Assembly: GCA_029782295.1 (NCBI GenBank) | Contig: JAKOVB010000027.1 | Coordinates: 1-64,000 of the forward strand | Reading direction: 5' to 3' | DNA length: 64,000 bases | Origin: Pseudomonadota bacterium | GTDB taxonomy: Bacteria > Pseudomonadota > Gammaproteobacteria > Burkholderiales > Methylophilaceae | Shown here: piece after piece, positions 54,778 through 62,965 of the stretch | Numbering within the stretch: the stretch's first letter is position 1 | Layout: each line of letters begins with the position of its first letter | The notes under the pieces: generated by a model | Databases searched by the model: none | What the model was told of the DNA's origin: nothing | Seen by the model: only the letters and a program-made list of their open reading frames with translations | Translations under genes and position numbers: made by a program

Positions 54778-55225
54778 GGACATACCCGGTCTCGGCCTCG
54801 ACCGTGATGGTTCTGGAAACATTGGCCACCTGGATGGTCTGGCTGGCGGCCACCCGGCCCAACGCCGAAAAGGTGAACCCGGCCGGTACGCTGGCATAGA
54901 CGGAACTGCCGCGCGCAGTGACGGTGTATGGATTGCTGCCGTTCGGACCTGCCAGGTTGGTATCACAGGTCGTGGAAGGCGGTGCCGCCGATGCGATCCG
55001 GGCGGTCACGGCATTGGTGGAGAAGGTGACGCACACGCTCCGGCGCTGGGCGATCGCGGTTTTCTGGGCGAAGCGCAGCGCCGCCAGCGTCTCGTCATGG
55101 AATCCGCGATCGTCGATGGCCTGCGAACCCACGAAGCGCGGCACGACTGCCACCGCCAGGATCCCGGTCAGGATCAGGATAACCACCAGTTCGATCAGCG
55201 TAAATCCACGCGCCATCAGTTTCAT
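54770..55225 (-). CDS. mshC: MSHA minor pilin MshC (GspH-like)
   Basis: A 151-residue prepilin with a short leader MKLMARG and helix FTLIELVVILILTGILAVAV. The head has GspH/FimT-like strands, for example RFAQKTAIAQRRSVCVTFS, and a cysteine pair. The start at MKLMARG is preceded by GGGTTGCAGGT; the second Met (55216) would give a shorter leader. Confidence 0.87.
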   Translation of the reverse strand: MKLMARGFTLIELVVILILTGILAVAVVPRFVGSQAIDDRGFHDETLAALRFAQKTAIAQRRSVCVTFSTNAVTARIASAAPPSTTCDTNLAGPNGSNPYTVTARGSSVYASVPAGFTFSALGRVAASQTIQVANVSRTITVEAETGYVHD

Positions 55226-55318
55226 ACCTGCAACCCGGTCAGATGCTGAAGTTAAAAAGGGTGACACGATTGCCACCCTTTTCGACAGACGAGAGGCTAG
55301 CCTCTCACGCAACGCCTA

Positions 55319-55744
55319 CTAGTTGGCGCAAGTCACATAGGCCGTTTGTGCAGCACCATGCTGGCCGGTGACGGTACACGTCACTGTCGCGCCATCATTG
55401 GCAGCACAGGTACCAGTTCCCGCGCCAATCGCGTAGACACTATTGGTGGTCGGGGTACCACCATTCTGCAACGTCACGCCATTCACGAAGCCCCCCAGCA
55501 CGGCAGCGGTACAGGTCGCCGCATTGTCACCATTCAATTGGATCGAGGGAGAGTGGCCTGCCTTGCGCGCTGCATAATTGATGGCGGTGCCGGAAGAAAT
55601 CGCTGCTGCCACCCCGTTCGCTGCGGCATTGCCGGCATCGGTGCTCAGGTCTACGAATTTCGGCAGGGCAGTCGCCGCCAGAATGCCCAGAATGACGATC
55701 ACCACCACCAGTTCGATCAGGGTAAAACCCTTTTGTGTATTCAT
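55319..55744 (-). CDS. mshA: MSHA pilin MshA
   Basis: A 141-residue type IV prepilin. The leader MNTQKG precedes the mature start FTLIELVVVIVILGILAATA with Glu5. The head contains four cysteines in two pairs, ending YVTCAN. The Shine-Dalgarno AAGGAGAAG is the best in the cluster, as expected for a major subunit. It lies between a second pilin gene and mshC, matching the B-A-C order of known msh loci. The mature N terminus should be cleaved and methylated by a prepilin peptidase encoded elsewhere. Confidence 0.9.
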   Translation of the reverse strand: MNTQKGFTLIELVVVIVILGILAATALPKFVDLSTDAGNAAANGVAAAISSGTAINYAARKAGHSPSIQLNGDNAATCTAAVLGGFVNGVTLQNGGTPTTNSVYAIGAGTGTCAANDGATVTCTVTGQHGAAQTAYVTCAN

Positions 55745-55814
55745 TGCAACTTCTCCTTGGTCAAAATCATGAAAATCCGAATGCTTTGAAGCAATCCCTG
55801 TGCCACGAGGCACA

Positions 55815-56294
55815 TCAATCACCACAACTGGCTGCCGTAGCATTCAGGTTGGTGGCAAAGGTGGGCGCGGTATTGGCTGCTGCCGCAGCGGTATAAACCA
55901 CCGAACAACCGGTATGGCCGGTATCCGGCGTAATGGTCACCGGATCCGTACCGGTCACGACATATCCAGGAAATGCCAGACCCGTGGCCGGATCGACCAA
56001 CCCTGCCGCAACGCCGATGTCGATCGCGGTGGCTCGCGGATAACCGTTGGTCAGGTTGACCGTCGCACCCTCCATGCTCACCGCCCCGCCAGCATTGACG
56101 CCGTTGGTCAATTGCAGGGAGTGTGCCAGGGCAGCACCGGACTTGAGGGAAGCCAGCGCCCCGTTCATCTTGGCGATGCGCGCCTGCACCTGCAGTTCTG
56201 CAAAACGCGGCAGCGCGAATGCGGCCAGAATGCCGAGAATGGTAATCACCACCACCAGTTCGATCAGGGTGAAACCAGAATGCCTGTTCTTCAT
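55815..56294 (-). CDS. mshB: MSHA pilin-like protein MshB
   Basis: A 159-residue prepilin with leader MKNRHSG and mature helix FTLIELVVVITILGILAAFA. The head contains a C-terminal cysteine pair (TGCSV, ASCGD). It is paralogous to the following mshA and sits in the mshB position. The ATG used has GGAG at 8 nt; an ATG two codons earlier has poor spacing. Confidence 0.86.
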   Translation of the reverse strand: MKNRHSGFTLIELVVVITILGILAAFALPRFAELQVQARIAKMNGALASLKSGAALAHSLQLTNGVNAGGAVSMEGATVNLTNGYPRATAIDIGVAAGLVDPATGLAFPGYVVTGTDPVTITPDTGHTGCSVVYTAAAAANTAPTFATNLNATAASCGD

Positions 56295-56329
56295 CTTCAT
56301 TGCTCCATCATATCAAAATCGTTCGCGCC

Positions 56330-56830
56330 TTAGGGCTTGCCCCATTGGTACGGCTCTACCGGTTCGAAGCGCAGGCCGGTGGAGCGACCAGCAGCGTCGC
56401 GGGCATCGCCCCTGACCTTGAAACGCACGCGCCTCAACCCCTGGCTGTCCGGCACGAAATGCGCGTCATGCCTGACCATGTAAGCCATACTACATTCGAC
56501 CGGGTCGAAATACCAAGAACCCCGCGGCACATTCATCAACGCATCGCCCCGGGCCTCCCCGTAGTAGTTCGCAGGCACTTTGTCCAGCCAGTGCACCGGG
56601 TTGTCGCACTGCAACCGCGCCGCGTCCTGCATGCGCCCCTGCACCATCAGCAGGCCGACTTCGACACGCAGGGCACTTTTCATCATGGTCGCCGCATATT
56701 CCATATCGGCGCGCTCTGCGAATTCTTGAAAATTCTCCAGCCGTTGCGCCAGATACCACCCGAACACGGACAGCAGCAACACCGTCATCGCTGCTTCCAG
56801 CCAACTCATCCCGCGCTGAAAATACAGCAA
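56330..56830 (-). CDS. mshF: MSHA biogenesis protein MshF
   Basis: A 166-residue bitopic protein starting LYFQRGMSWLEAAMTVLLL, with a membrane helix at about 14-29. The periplasmic domain includes RVEVGLLMVQGRMQDAARLQ and the segment VPRGSWYFDP seen in MshF proteins. The start is TTG, supported by GGGAGAAATCC at 7 nt; the next ATG (MSWLEA) lacks a ribosome site. Function in pilus assembly is not defined. Confidence 0.84.
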   Translation of the reverse strand: MLYFQRGMSWLEAAMTVLLLSVFGWYLAQRLENFQEFAERADMEYAATMMKSALRVEVGLLMVQGRMQDAARLQCDNPVHWLDKVPANYYGEARGDALMNVPRGSWYFDPVECSMAYMVRHDAHFVPDSQGLRRVRFKVRGDARDAAGRSTGLRFEPVEPYQWGKP

Positions 56831-56842
56831 GGATTTCTCCCG

Positions 56843-58069
56843 TTATTTCTGCATCGCGACGCGGCCGAGATCCCAAATCGGCAGGAACACGCCCAGCGCC
56901 AGCACCAGCACCATGAAACCGAGCAGCACGATCAGGATAGGCTCGATCTGCGAACCCAGCGTCTTGATCTCGTACTCCACTTCCTGCTGATACATCTCGG
57001 CGATTTCCTGCATCATGTCGTCCAGCATACCGGCCTCTTCGCCGACGGCAATCATCTGCAGCACCATGGGGTTGAAGACACCGCTGTTGTTGGCCGTGCG
57101 CAGGATACTTTCACCGCGCTCCACCCCAGCCCGCATCTGTTCGACCTTGTCAGAGACAAAATCGTTATCCACTGTCTGCGCCACCAGCGTCATGCCCTGC
57201 ACGATAGGGACGCCGCTTCGGGCTGCCAGCGCAAAGCCACGGGCAAACCGTGCCATGGTCGCCTTGTGCACGATCTTGCCGGCGATAGGCAGACGCAGCT
57301 TGAAGGCATCCCATTGGTAGCGACCCTCCGGGGTCCTCTTCCACTGTCGGAAACCGAACACGGACACGATCACCGCCACCAGCATCAGCGGCCAGTAAGC
57401 CAGGAAGAAATCCGAAACGCCGATCAGCACACGCGTCAGGAACGGCAACTCGGCATTGAACCCCTTGAACACCTTGGCGAACGCAGGAATCACGAACATA
57501 TTGATGATGATGGTGGCGACCACCATCACCGCGATCACGAACGTCGGGTAGCGCAGGGCCGCCTTGATCTGCTCGCGCATGAATTTTTCGAATTCCATGT
57601 GCGCGAACAGGCGCATGAACACGTCCTCCAGCATGCCGGTGGACTCCCCCACTCTCACCATGCTGACATAGAACGGGTTGAATACGCCTGCGTGCTGCCG
57701 CATGGCGACGGAAAGCTCGCGACCACTGTCCAGGCTCTCCCGCAACTGGCGGATGACATCGGAAAACGCCTTGCTCGGCGTAGAGGCCTGCAAGCCGCCC
57801 AAAGCACTCATCATGGGGATGCCGGCCTTGAGCAGGGTATACATCTGGCGACTGAACATCATGACGTCGAGGTGGGTCACCTTCTCGGCAAAAGGATTCC
57901 AGCCTGTATCGCTTGCCTCCTTGGCAGGCGCCTTGGCTGGCTGGATCTCGATCGGGACGATGCCCGTACTGAACAACTGTCCGGCGGCGGCATTGCTGTC
58001 GGCGCTTTCCAGCACACCGCGCACCAGTTCACCGCCGGCGTTTCGTCCAGAATAGGAAAAGAAGGGCAC
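56843..58069 (-). CDS. mshG: MSHA platform protein MshG (GspF/PilC family)
   Basis: A 408-residue inner-membrane platform protein with two GspF domains of about 120 residues, each containing a membrane helix (VIAVMVVATIIINMFVIPAF and PLMLVAVIVSVFGF). The repeated motif FARQ/RFARGFALAARSGVPI is present, and it ends with helix EPILIVLLGFMVLVLALGVF. It works with MshE to polymerise pilin. It follows mshE by 12 bp. Confidence 0.94.
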   Translation of the reverse strand: MPFFSYSGRNAGGELVRGVLESADSNAAAGQLFSTGIVPIEIQPAKAPAKEASDTGWNPFAEKVTHLDVMMFSRQMYTLLKAGIPMMSALGGLQASTPSKAFSDVIRQLRESLDSGRELSVAMRQHAGVFNPFYVSMVRVGESTGMLEDVFMRLFAHMEFEKFMREQIKAALRYPTFVIAVMVVATIIINMFVIPAFAKVFKGFNAELPFLTRVLIGVSDFFLAYWPLMLVAVIVSVFGFRQWKRTPEGRYQWDAFKLRLPIAGKIVHKATMARFARGFALAARSGVPIVQGMTLVAQTVDNDFVSDKVEQMRAGVERGESILRTANNSGVFNPMVLQMIAVGEEAGMLDDMMQEIAEMYQQEVEYEIKTLGSQIEPILIVLLGFMVLVLALGVFLPIWDLGRVAMQK

Positions 58070-58081
58070 GTTAGCTCACCG

Positions 58082-59785
58082 TCATTCTTCGAACTGGTTG
58101 CTGATGCGCATGGCCTCGGCTACCGTCGTCCGTTTCGCCAGCACCAGGTCGACTGCATGCTTGCGCATGGTGTTGCCGGCCATCTGCTGGCGCGCGATCT
58201 TCACGAAATGATTGGGGTCGTGATGATTGGCGGCCTCGGTGAGTTCCAAGTTCATTTCCAGCATCTCATAGACGCCGACCCGCCCCTGATACCCGGTTCC
58301 ATTGCAGTGGCTGCAACCCTGGCCGCGGGCATAGACCTGCTGGTCAACGCTGTCGCCCAGTTCCAGTTTCAGCCACTGGCGCTCGAATGGTTGCGGGCTG
58401 TAGGGTTGCGAACAACTTTCGCAGATCAGGCGAACCAGCCGCTGCGCCACCACCGCCAGCAGGGACATGGCAACCATGTAGCGCGGCGCCCCCATGTCGA
58501 TCAGGCGGACCGGCGAGCTCACCGCATCGTTGGTATGCAGCGTGGATAGCACCAGGTGGCCGGTCATGGCGGCGCGCAGGCCGATCTGCGCTGTTTCCTG
58601 ATCGCGCATTTCACCGACGAGGACGATGTCCGGGTCCTGCCGCAGCGCGGAACGCAGCACGCGGGAGAAATCGAGTTCGATCTTTTCGTTCACCTGTACC
58701 TGGTTGATGCCGGGCAGGCGATATTCGACCGGATCCTCGACCGTGAGAATCTTGCTGGACAGGGAGTTGAGCTCGGACAACGCCGCGTAGAGCGTGGTCG
58801 TCTTGCCCGAGCCGGTCGGGCCGGTGACCAGCACCATGCCGCTCGGGCGGTGGATCAGGGTGCGGAACCGCGCCAGCATGTCGGGCGGCATGCCCAGCTT
58901 GTCCAGCGAGAACTCGCCGGCATTCTGGATCAGCAGACGCATCACGACGGACTCGCCATACTGGGTCGGCATGCTGGAAATACGCACGTCGACCGGCTGC
59001 TGGCGCACCTTGATGGCAAACCGGCCGTCCTGCGGCAGGCGCTTTTCCGAAATATCGAGGCCGGACATCAGCTTGAGCCGCAGCACCAGCGCGGTGGCAA
59101 TACGGCTGTCCGCCTCGGTCTGCAGATGCAGCACGCCATCGATGCGGAAGCGGATCTGCAGCTTGCTTTCCTGCGGTTCGATGTGAATGTCGGAAGCGCG
59201 GACCTGGACGGCATCCTCGAAAATGGTCTGCAGCAGACGGACGACCGGGGCATCCTCGACATTGGCGCCCACTCCCAGCTGGGCAAAATCGATGGTCCCC
59301 TCGCCGAGGTCCTGCCCAAGCTCCTGGACCAGGTTGGTAATTTCCTCGGTACGGCGGTAGGTGCGGTCGATGATCTGCAGCACGTAACTTTCCGATACCA
59401 CCGCCAGCATGATTTCCTTGCGCAGCAGGCGCGCGATTTCGTCGTAGGCGAACAGGTCGGTCGGGTCGGCCATGCCGACCAGGAAGGCATCGCCGCGGTC
59501 TTCCAGCACCAGCGCGCGGAAGCGGCGGGCTTGCGCCTCGGGCAGCTTGCGCACCGTGTCGGGCGCGGCATTGAAATGCTTGAGGTCGATGAAGGGAATC
59601 TGGAGCTGGCGGGCCAGTGCCTGGGAAATCTGGGCTTCCGTGACAAAGCCACTTTCGACGAACACACGCCCAAGCTTGCGGCCGCTGCGCTGCTGCTCCT
59701 GCAGGGCCAGGTTCAGCTGCTCGGCGGACAACAGCCCCTGCTGTACCAGAATTTCGCCCAACCGGATTTTCTCAGGACGCGCCAT
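58082..59785 (-). CDS. mshE: MSHA assembly ATPase MshE (c-di-GMP-binding type)
   Basis: The 567-residue hexameric extension ATPase of the pilus. The N-terminal MshEN domain has the tandem motif that binds c-di-GMP in characterised relatives: RLGEILVQQGLLSAEQL at about 8-24 and KLGRVFVESGFVTEAQI at about 37-53. The catalytic domain has Walker A GPTGSGKT at 322-329, an Asp box (DPVEYRLPGINQVQVNEK) and Walker B region ILVGEMRDQET-like. A four-cysteine zinc site is formed by CESC and CSHC. The start follows AGGGGTCGGC. It is the first gene of the msh locus. Confidence 0.96.
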   Translation of the reverse strand: MARPEKIRLGEILVQQGLLSAEQLNLALQEQQRSGRKLGRVFVESGFVTEAQISQALARQLQIPFIDLKHFNAAPDTVRKLPEAQARRFRALVLEDRGDAFLVGMADPTDLFAYDEIARLLRKEIMLAVVSESYVLQIIDRTYRRTEEITNLVQELGQDLGEGTIDFAQLGVGANVEDAPVVRLLQTIFEDAVQVRASDIHIEPQESKLQIRFRIDGVLHLQTEADSRIATALVLRLKLMSGLDISEKRLPQDGRFAIKVRQQPVDVRISSMPTQYGESVVMRLLIQNAGEFSLDKLGMPPDMLARFRTLIHRPSGMVLVTGPTGSGKTTTLYAALSELNSLSSKILTVEDPVEYRLPGINQVQVNEKIELDFSRVLRSALRQDPDIVLVGEMRDQETAQIGLRAAMTGHLVLSTLHTNDAVSSPVRLIDMGAPRYMVAMSLLAVVAQRLVRLICESCSQPYSPQPFERQWLKLELGDSVDQQVYARGQGCSHCNGTGYQGRVGVYEMLEMNLELTEAANHHDPNHFVKIARQQMAGNTMRKHAVDLVLAKRTTVAEAMRISNQFEE

Positions 59786-59806
59786 GCCGACCCCTAAAGT
59801 TATTGC

Positions 59807-59821
59807 TGTTTGTTACAAACA
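59807..59821 (-). promoter_or_regulatory. Palindrome at the mshE transcription start
   Basis: TGTTTG-TTA-CAAACA, a perfect 6-bp inverted repeat with three central bases, lies immediately downstream of the mshE -10 and overlaps the expected start of transcription. It is a candidate repressor operator. Confidence 0.45.
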
Positions 59822-59827
59822 AGCTGT

Positions 59828-59856
59828 ATCTTATTGAACATATTATGGAATGGCAA
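59828..59856 (-). promoter_or_regulatory. Predicted promoter of the msh locus
   Basis: On the minus strand TTGCCA (59851-59856) and TAAGAT (59828-59833) are exactly 17 bp apart, about 43 bp before the mshE start and in the divergent gap with trmL. Confidence 0.5.
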
Positions 59857-59863
59857 TAAAAAC

Positions 59864-60328
59864 ATGTTTGAACTCGTGCTTTTCGAACCGGAAATCCCGC
59901 CCAATACCGGCAACATCATTCGCCTGTGCGCCAACACCGGCACCCAGTTGCATCTGGTCAAACCGTTGGGATTCGCCTTGGAAGACAAGCAGTTACGGCG
60001 CGCCGGCCTGGATTACCACGAGTACGCCACACTCAAGGTCCATGAAAACCTGGAGGCCTGCCTCGCCTCGCTCGCAGGGCATCGCGTGTTTGCTGCGACC
60101 ACCAAGGGCAGTACACGCCACGACCGCATCGAGTACCAGCCCGGGGATGTGTTCCTGTTCGGGCCGGAATCGCGTGGATTGCCGAAAGAGGTGCTGGAAA
60201 GATTCGCGCCGGAACAGCGGGTGCGCCTGCCCATGCTGCCGCACAGCCGCAGCCTGAACCTGTCCAACGCCGCGGCAGTGATGATTTTTGAAGCCTGGCG
60301 CCAGAAGGACTTCGGGGGCCAGCGCTAG
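59864..60328 (+). CDS. trmL: tRNA (cytidine(34)-2'-O)-methyltransferase TrmL
   Basis: A 154-residue SPOUT methyltransferase that methylates the wobble base of tRNA-Leu isoacceptors. Family signatures are FEPEIPPNTGNIIRLCANTG, FLFGPESRGLP and SLNLSNAAAVMIFEAWRQ, the latter two forming the knotted SAM pocket. The ATG at MFELVLF gives the standard length; upstream in-frame codons lie in the promoter region. It is divergent from mshE and convergent with gpsA. Confidence 0.95.
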   Translation: MFELVLFEPEIPPNTGNIIRLCANTGTQLHLVKPLGFALEDKQLRRAGLDYHEYATLKVHENLEACLASLAGHRVFAATTKGSTRHDRIEYQPGDVFLFGPESRGLPKEVLERFAPEQRVRLPMLPHSRSLNLSNAAAVMIFEAWRQKDFGGQR

Positions 60329-60340
60329 CCCATGCGACGA

Positions 60341-61330
60341 TCAGTAATGCTCGGCCTTCTGTTCGCGGCTGAGCAGGTTCTCCACCGCCTCGCGCGGTGA
60401 CAACCCTTCCGACAGCACACGGTTGACTTCAATGGTGATCGGCATTTCCACCCCCAGCATCTGGGCCCGGCGATGGACTTCACGCGTCGTATGCACGCCT
60501 TCCGCCACATGGCCAAGGGAAGAAATGATCTGGTCCAGGGTTTCCCCGCGGGCCAGGCGCAACCCGACGGTACGGTTGCGCGAGGAATCGCCGGTACAGG
60601 TGAGAATCAGGTCGCCGGCACCCGCCAGCCCCATGAAGGTCTGGCCACGGCCGCCGACCGCCAGGCCAAAGCGGGTGATTTCCGCCAGCCCACGCGTAAT
60701 CAGCGCAGCACGTGCGTTGTTGCCGAATTGCATGCCGTCGCAGATGCCGGCTGCAATCGCCATCACGTTCTTCAATGCGCCGCCCACGGCAACGCCGACC
60801 ACATCCTGGCTGGTATACACGCGTACGCTGTCACCATGCATGGCCTGTGCGGCTTCCTGGGCAAACGCGCTGTCTGACGAGGCCAGGGTCATCGCCGTCG
60901 GCAGGCCCTTGGAAAGATCGCTGGCAAAACTGGGGCCGGACAGGATGCCCCAAGTCTGGCCGAACGGCAGTTCTTCCTCAGCCAGCTCATGCAGCAACAG
61001 TGCCGTATCGCGCTCCAGGCCCTTGTTGGCCCAGACCACCGGAGCCTTGCTGCGGGCGGATTTGATTTCGCGCATCATGTCGCGCACACCGGAGGTGGGC
61101 ACCACGGACAGGATCAGGTCAGCCCAATGGAAGCTCTTGTGCAGGTCGGACTCGAGTTGCAGGTGTTCTGGAAACGGATAGTCGCCGAGATAGCGCTGGT
61201 TGGTACGCGAGACGCGCATGGTCTCGATGTGTGCGGGATCGCGCGCCCACAGCATGACCGGATGACGCCGCGCCAGATGAATCGCAAGCGCCGTACCCCA
61301 TGCACCGGCGCCGAGAACGGCAATTTTCAT
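60341..61330 (-). CDS. gpsA: NAD(P)H-dependent glycerol-3-phosphate dehydrogenase GpsA
   Basis: A cytoplasmic enzyme that makes sn-glycerol 3-phosphate for phospholipids. The 329-residue protein starts with the dinucleotide fold KIAVLGAGAWGTALA. The catalytic lysine lies in ALKNVMAIAAGICDG, and GNNARAALITRGLAEI follows. It overlaps the SH3-protein gene by 4 bp, downstream of secB, a widespread gpsA-secB pairing. Confidence 0.97.
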   Translation of the reverse strand: MKIAVLGAGAWGTALAIHLARRHPVMLWARDPAHIETMRVSRTNQRYLGDYPFPEHLQLESDLHKSFHWADLILSVVPTSGVRDMMREIKSARSKAPVVWANKGLERDTALLLHELAEEELPFGQTWGILSGPSFASDLSKGLPTAMTLASSDSAFAQEAAQAMHGDSVRVYTSQDVVGVAVGGALKNVMAIAAGICDGMQFGNNARAALITRGLAEITRFGLAVGGRGQTFMGLAGAGDLILTCTGDSSRNRTVGLRLARGETLDQIISSLGHVAEGVHTTREVHRRAQMLGVEMPITIEVNRVLSEGLSPREAVENLLSREQKAEHY

Positions 61331-61776
61331 AATCCCCAGACCTTGGAAATTTGGATAAATCCGGCCAGTCCGTCACGATGACGGACCTTGGCCCACCCAT
61401 TCGCCCCCGCGTCGACCAGTTCCAGCGCCACGTCCTTTTCCACGCGGAACACCAAGCGCGAGGCTTCATCGGCGCCTTCACGCACCTCCGCCTGCGGCGC
61501 GGTCACCAGCACCGAACGCTTGGGAGAAAGTTGCTTCGCTTCGATCCAGGCAAGCTCGCCACGCTGATCTCGCACCTTGACCCACTCGCCCAGGTTGACG
61601 ATCACTTCCACCGGATATTGCTGCCCGACCACGAAGAGCTTTTTGCCCTGCGCTGACGGGGCATCGTAAAGAACGGCCTTGGGCACGGACACCGAGCGGT
61701 AGTCCTGTGCCCATGCCACTGCCGGCAACAACGTTGCCAGCAGCACGAGTACGGCTTTAGTGCGTGGTCGAACCAC
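61327..61776 (-). CDS. Secreted SH3-domain protein
   Basis: A 149-residue exported protein. The GTG start overlaps the secB end by 20 bp and gives the signal peptide VRPRTKAVLVLLATLLPAVAWA. Two bacterial SH3-like repeats follow: about 27-85 (AVLYDAPSAQGKKLFVVG, GEWVKVRDQRGELAWIEAKQL) and 88-149 (EVREGADEASRLVFRVEKD, GWAKVRHRDGLAGFIQIS). Such domains usually bind peptidoglycan or ligands in the envelope. The gene sits between secB and gpsA, and its function is unknown. Confidence 0.85.
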   Translation of the reverse strand: MVRPRTKAVLVLLATLLPAVAWAQDYRSVSVPKAVLYDAPSAQGKKLFVVGQQYPVEVIVNLGEWVKVRDQRGELAWIEAKQLSPKRSVLVTAPQAEVREGADEASRLVFRVEKDVALELVDAGANGWAKVRHRDGLAGFIQISKVWGL

Positions 61777-62239
61777 CCTGCTCCGCCTGCTGCTGTTTCT
61801 GTTGCATGAACAGCGCCTCGAAGTTGATCGGGTTCAGGAATACCGGTGGGAAGCCGGCACGTGTCACCAGATCGGAAACCGTTTCGCGGACGTACGGGAA
61901 CAGGATGTTCGGGCAGGTCACGCCGAGGATCGGTTCCAGATTTTCTTGCGGCAGGTTGCGGATCTGGAAAATGGCGGCCTGGGCCACTTCGACCAGGAAC
62001 ACGATATTTTCTTCGACCTTGGAGGTCACGGTTACCTTGATTTCAGTCTCGTAAACACCATCGCCGATAGCACGGGCGGAGTTGGCCAGCTCGATGCCGA
62101 CTTGCGGTGCTTCGCGCTGCAGGAAAACGTGAGGGGCGTTGGGGACTTCCAGGGAGACGTCCTTGATGTAGACCTTCTCGATCGTGAAAACCGGTTGCTG
62201 GTTCTGCTCTTGCGCTGCTGCCTGCTGCTCTTCTGCCAT
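61757..62239 (-). CDS. secB: Protein-export chaperone SecB
   Basis: A tetrameric cytoplasmic chaperone that keeps preproteins unfolded and hands them to SecA. The 160-residue protein has the conserved FTIEKVYIKDVSLEVPNAP region in parts, QVGIELANSA and ICPN-like GVTCPNILFPYVRETVSDL. The ATG at MAEEQQA follows TCAGGATTGATC. It lies 50 bp after grxC on the same strand. Confidence 0.97.
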   Translation of the reverse strand: MAEEQQAAAQEQNQQPVFTIEKVYIKDVSLEVPNAPHVFLQREAPQVGIELANSARAIGDGVYETEIKVTVTSKVEENIVFLVEVAQAAIFQIRNLPQENLEPILGVTCPNILFPYVRETVSDLVTRAGFPPVFLNPINFEALFMQQKQQQAEQGGSTTH

Positions 62240-62291
62240 GATCAATCCTGAATCGTTGAAAAAGGGCTATTCTACCCGCAATTGATCCTGA

Positions 62292-62549
62292 TCAGCCAGT
62301 CAACAGCCCATCCAGTTCACCGGCCTGATCCAGCGCGTGCAAATCGTCGAATCCGCCCACATGGCGCTCGCCAATCCAGATCTGCGGCACGGTACGCCGT
62401 CCGCTGCGTTCCATCATTTCCACTCGCCGCTGCGGATCGAGATCAACCCGCACCTTTTCGATGTCGACGACCCCCTTGTTTTTCAGCAGCCTTTCGGCGT
62501 TGACGCAATAGGGGCAGACTGCCGTGGTATACATCAGCACGCGTTGCAT
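62292..62549 (-). CDS. grxC: Glutaredoxin 3
   Basis: An 85-residue glutaredoxin with the dithiol active site CPYC in MYTTAVCPYCVNAERLL, the cis-proline TVPQIWIG and glutathione-binding GGFDDLHAL. It overlaps the rhodanese stop by one base, giving the rhodanese-grxC-secB order common in proteobacteria. Confidence 0.96.
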   Translation of the reverse strand: MQRVLMYTTAVCPYCVNAERLLKNKGVVDIEKVRVDLDPQRRVEMMERSGRRTVPQIWIGERHVGGFDDLHALDQAGELDGLLTG

Positions 62550-62965
62550 TACACCTCCTTGATCACCGGCAGCTTGGCCTGCATCCAGGCATTCACGCCA
62601 CCATCCAGATTGTAGAGCTGGGTAAAGCCGGCCTTCTTCAACACCCCGCATGCACTGGAGGAGCGCACACCGCCCTGGCAGTTCACCAGCAGCGGCTTGT
62701 CCTTGTATTTTGAAATTTCGGCCAGCCGCGACTCGAGGTCGGCGAGGGGAATATTGACGGCATCGGAAATGTGTCCGGCCACATATTCCTCCGGCTTGCG
62801 CACATCCAGCACCGTTGCATGCTCACGGTTGATCAGCAGCACGGCATCGGTAGGCGAAAGATCGCGCACGCCGGAAGTCCCGCGGCGCAACATCGGCTCC
62901 AGCAACATGGCACCAGAAACCACTGCCAGCACGACCAACAACAGGTTATCCATCACGAATTTCAT
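62549..62965 (-). CDS. Membrane-anchored rhodanese-like protein
   Basis: A 138-residue protein with an N-terminal membrane helix (NLLLVVLAVVSGAMLLEPML) and one rhodanese domain. The domain shows LDVRKPEEYVAGHISDAVNI and the active-site cysteine in LVNCQGGVRSSSA. It resembles YibN, encoded upstream of grxC and secB in many proteobacteria, and may transfer sulfur or act in envelope redox biology. Confidence 0.92.
   Translation of the reverse strand: MKFVMDNLLLVVLAVVSGAMLLEPMLRRGTSGVRDLSPTDAVLLINREHATVLDVRKPEEYVAGHISDAVNIPLADLESRLAEISKYKDKPLLVNCQGGVRSSSACGVLKKAGFTQLYNLDGGVNAWMQAKLPVIKEV

Noticed and set aside
56300-58549. 749-codon open frame opposite mshG and mshE, rich in His, Gln and Arg
   Set aside because: It is the reverse complement shadow of two clear pilus genes in G+C-rich DNA; no domain or ribosome site supports it.
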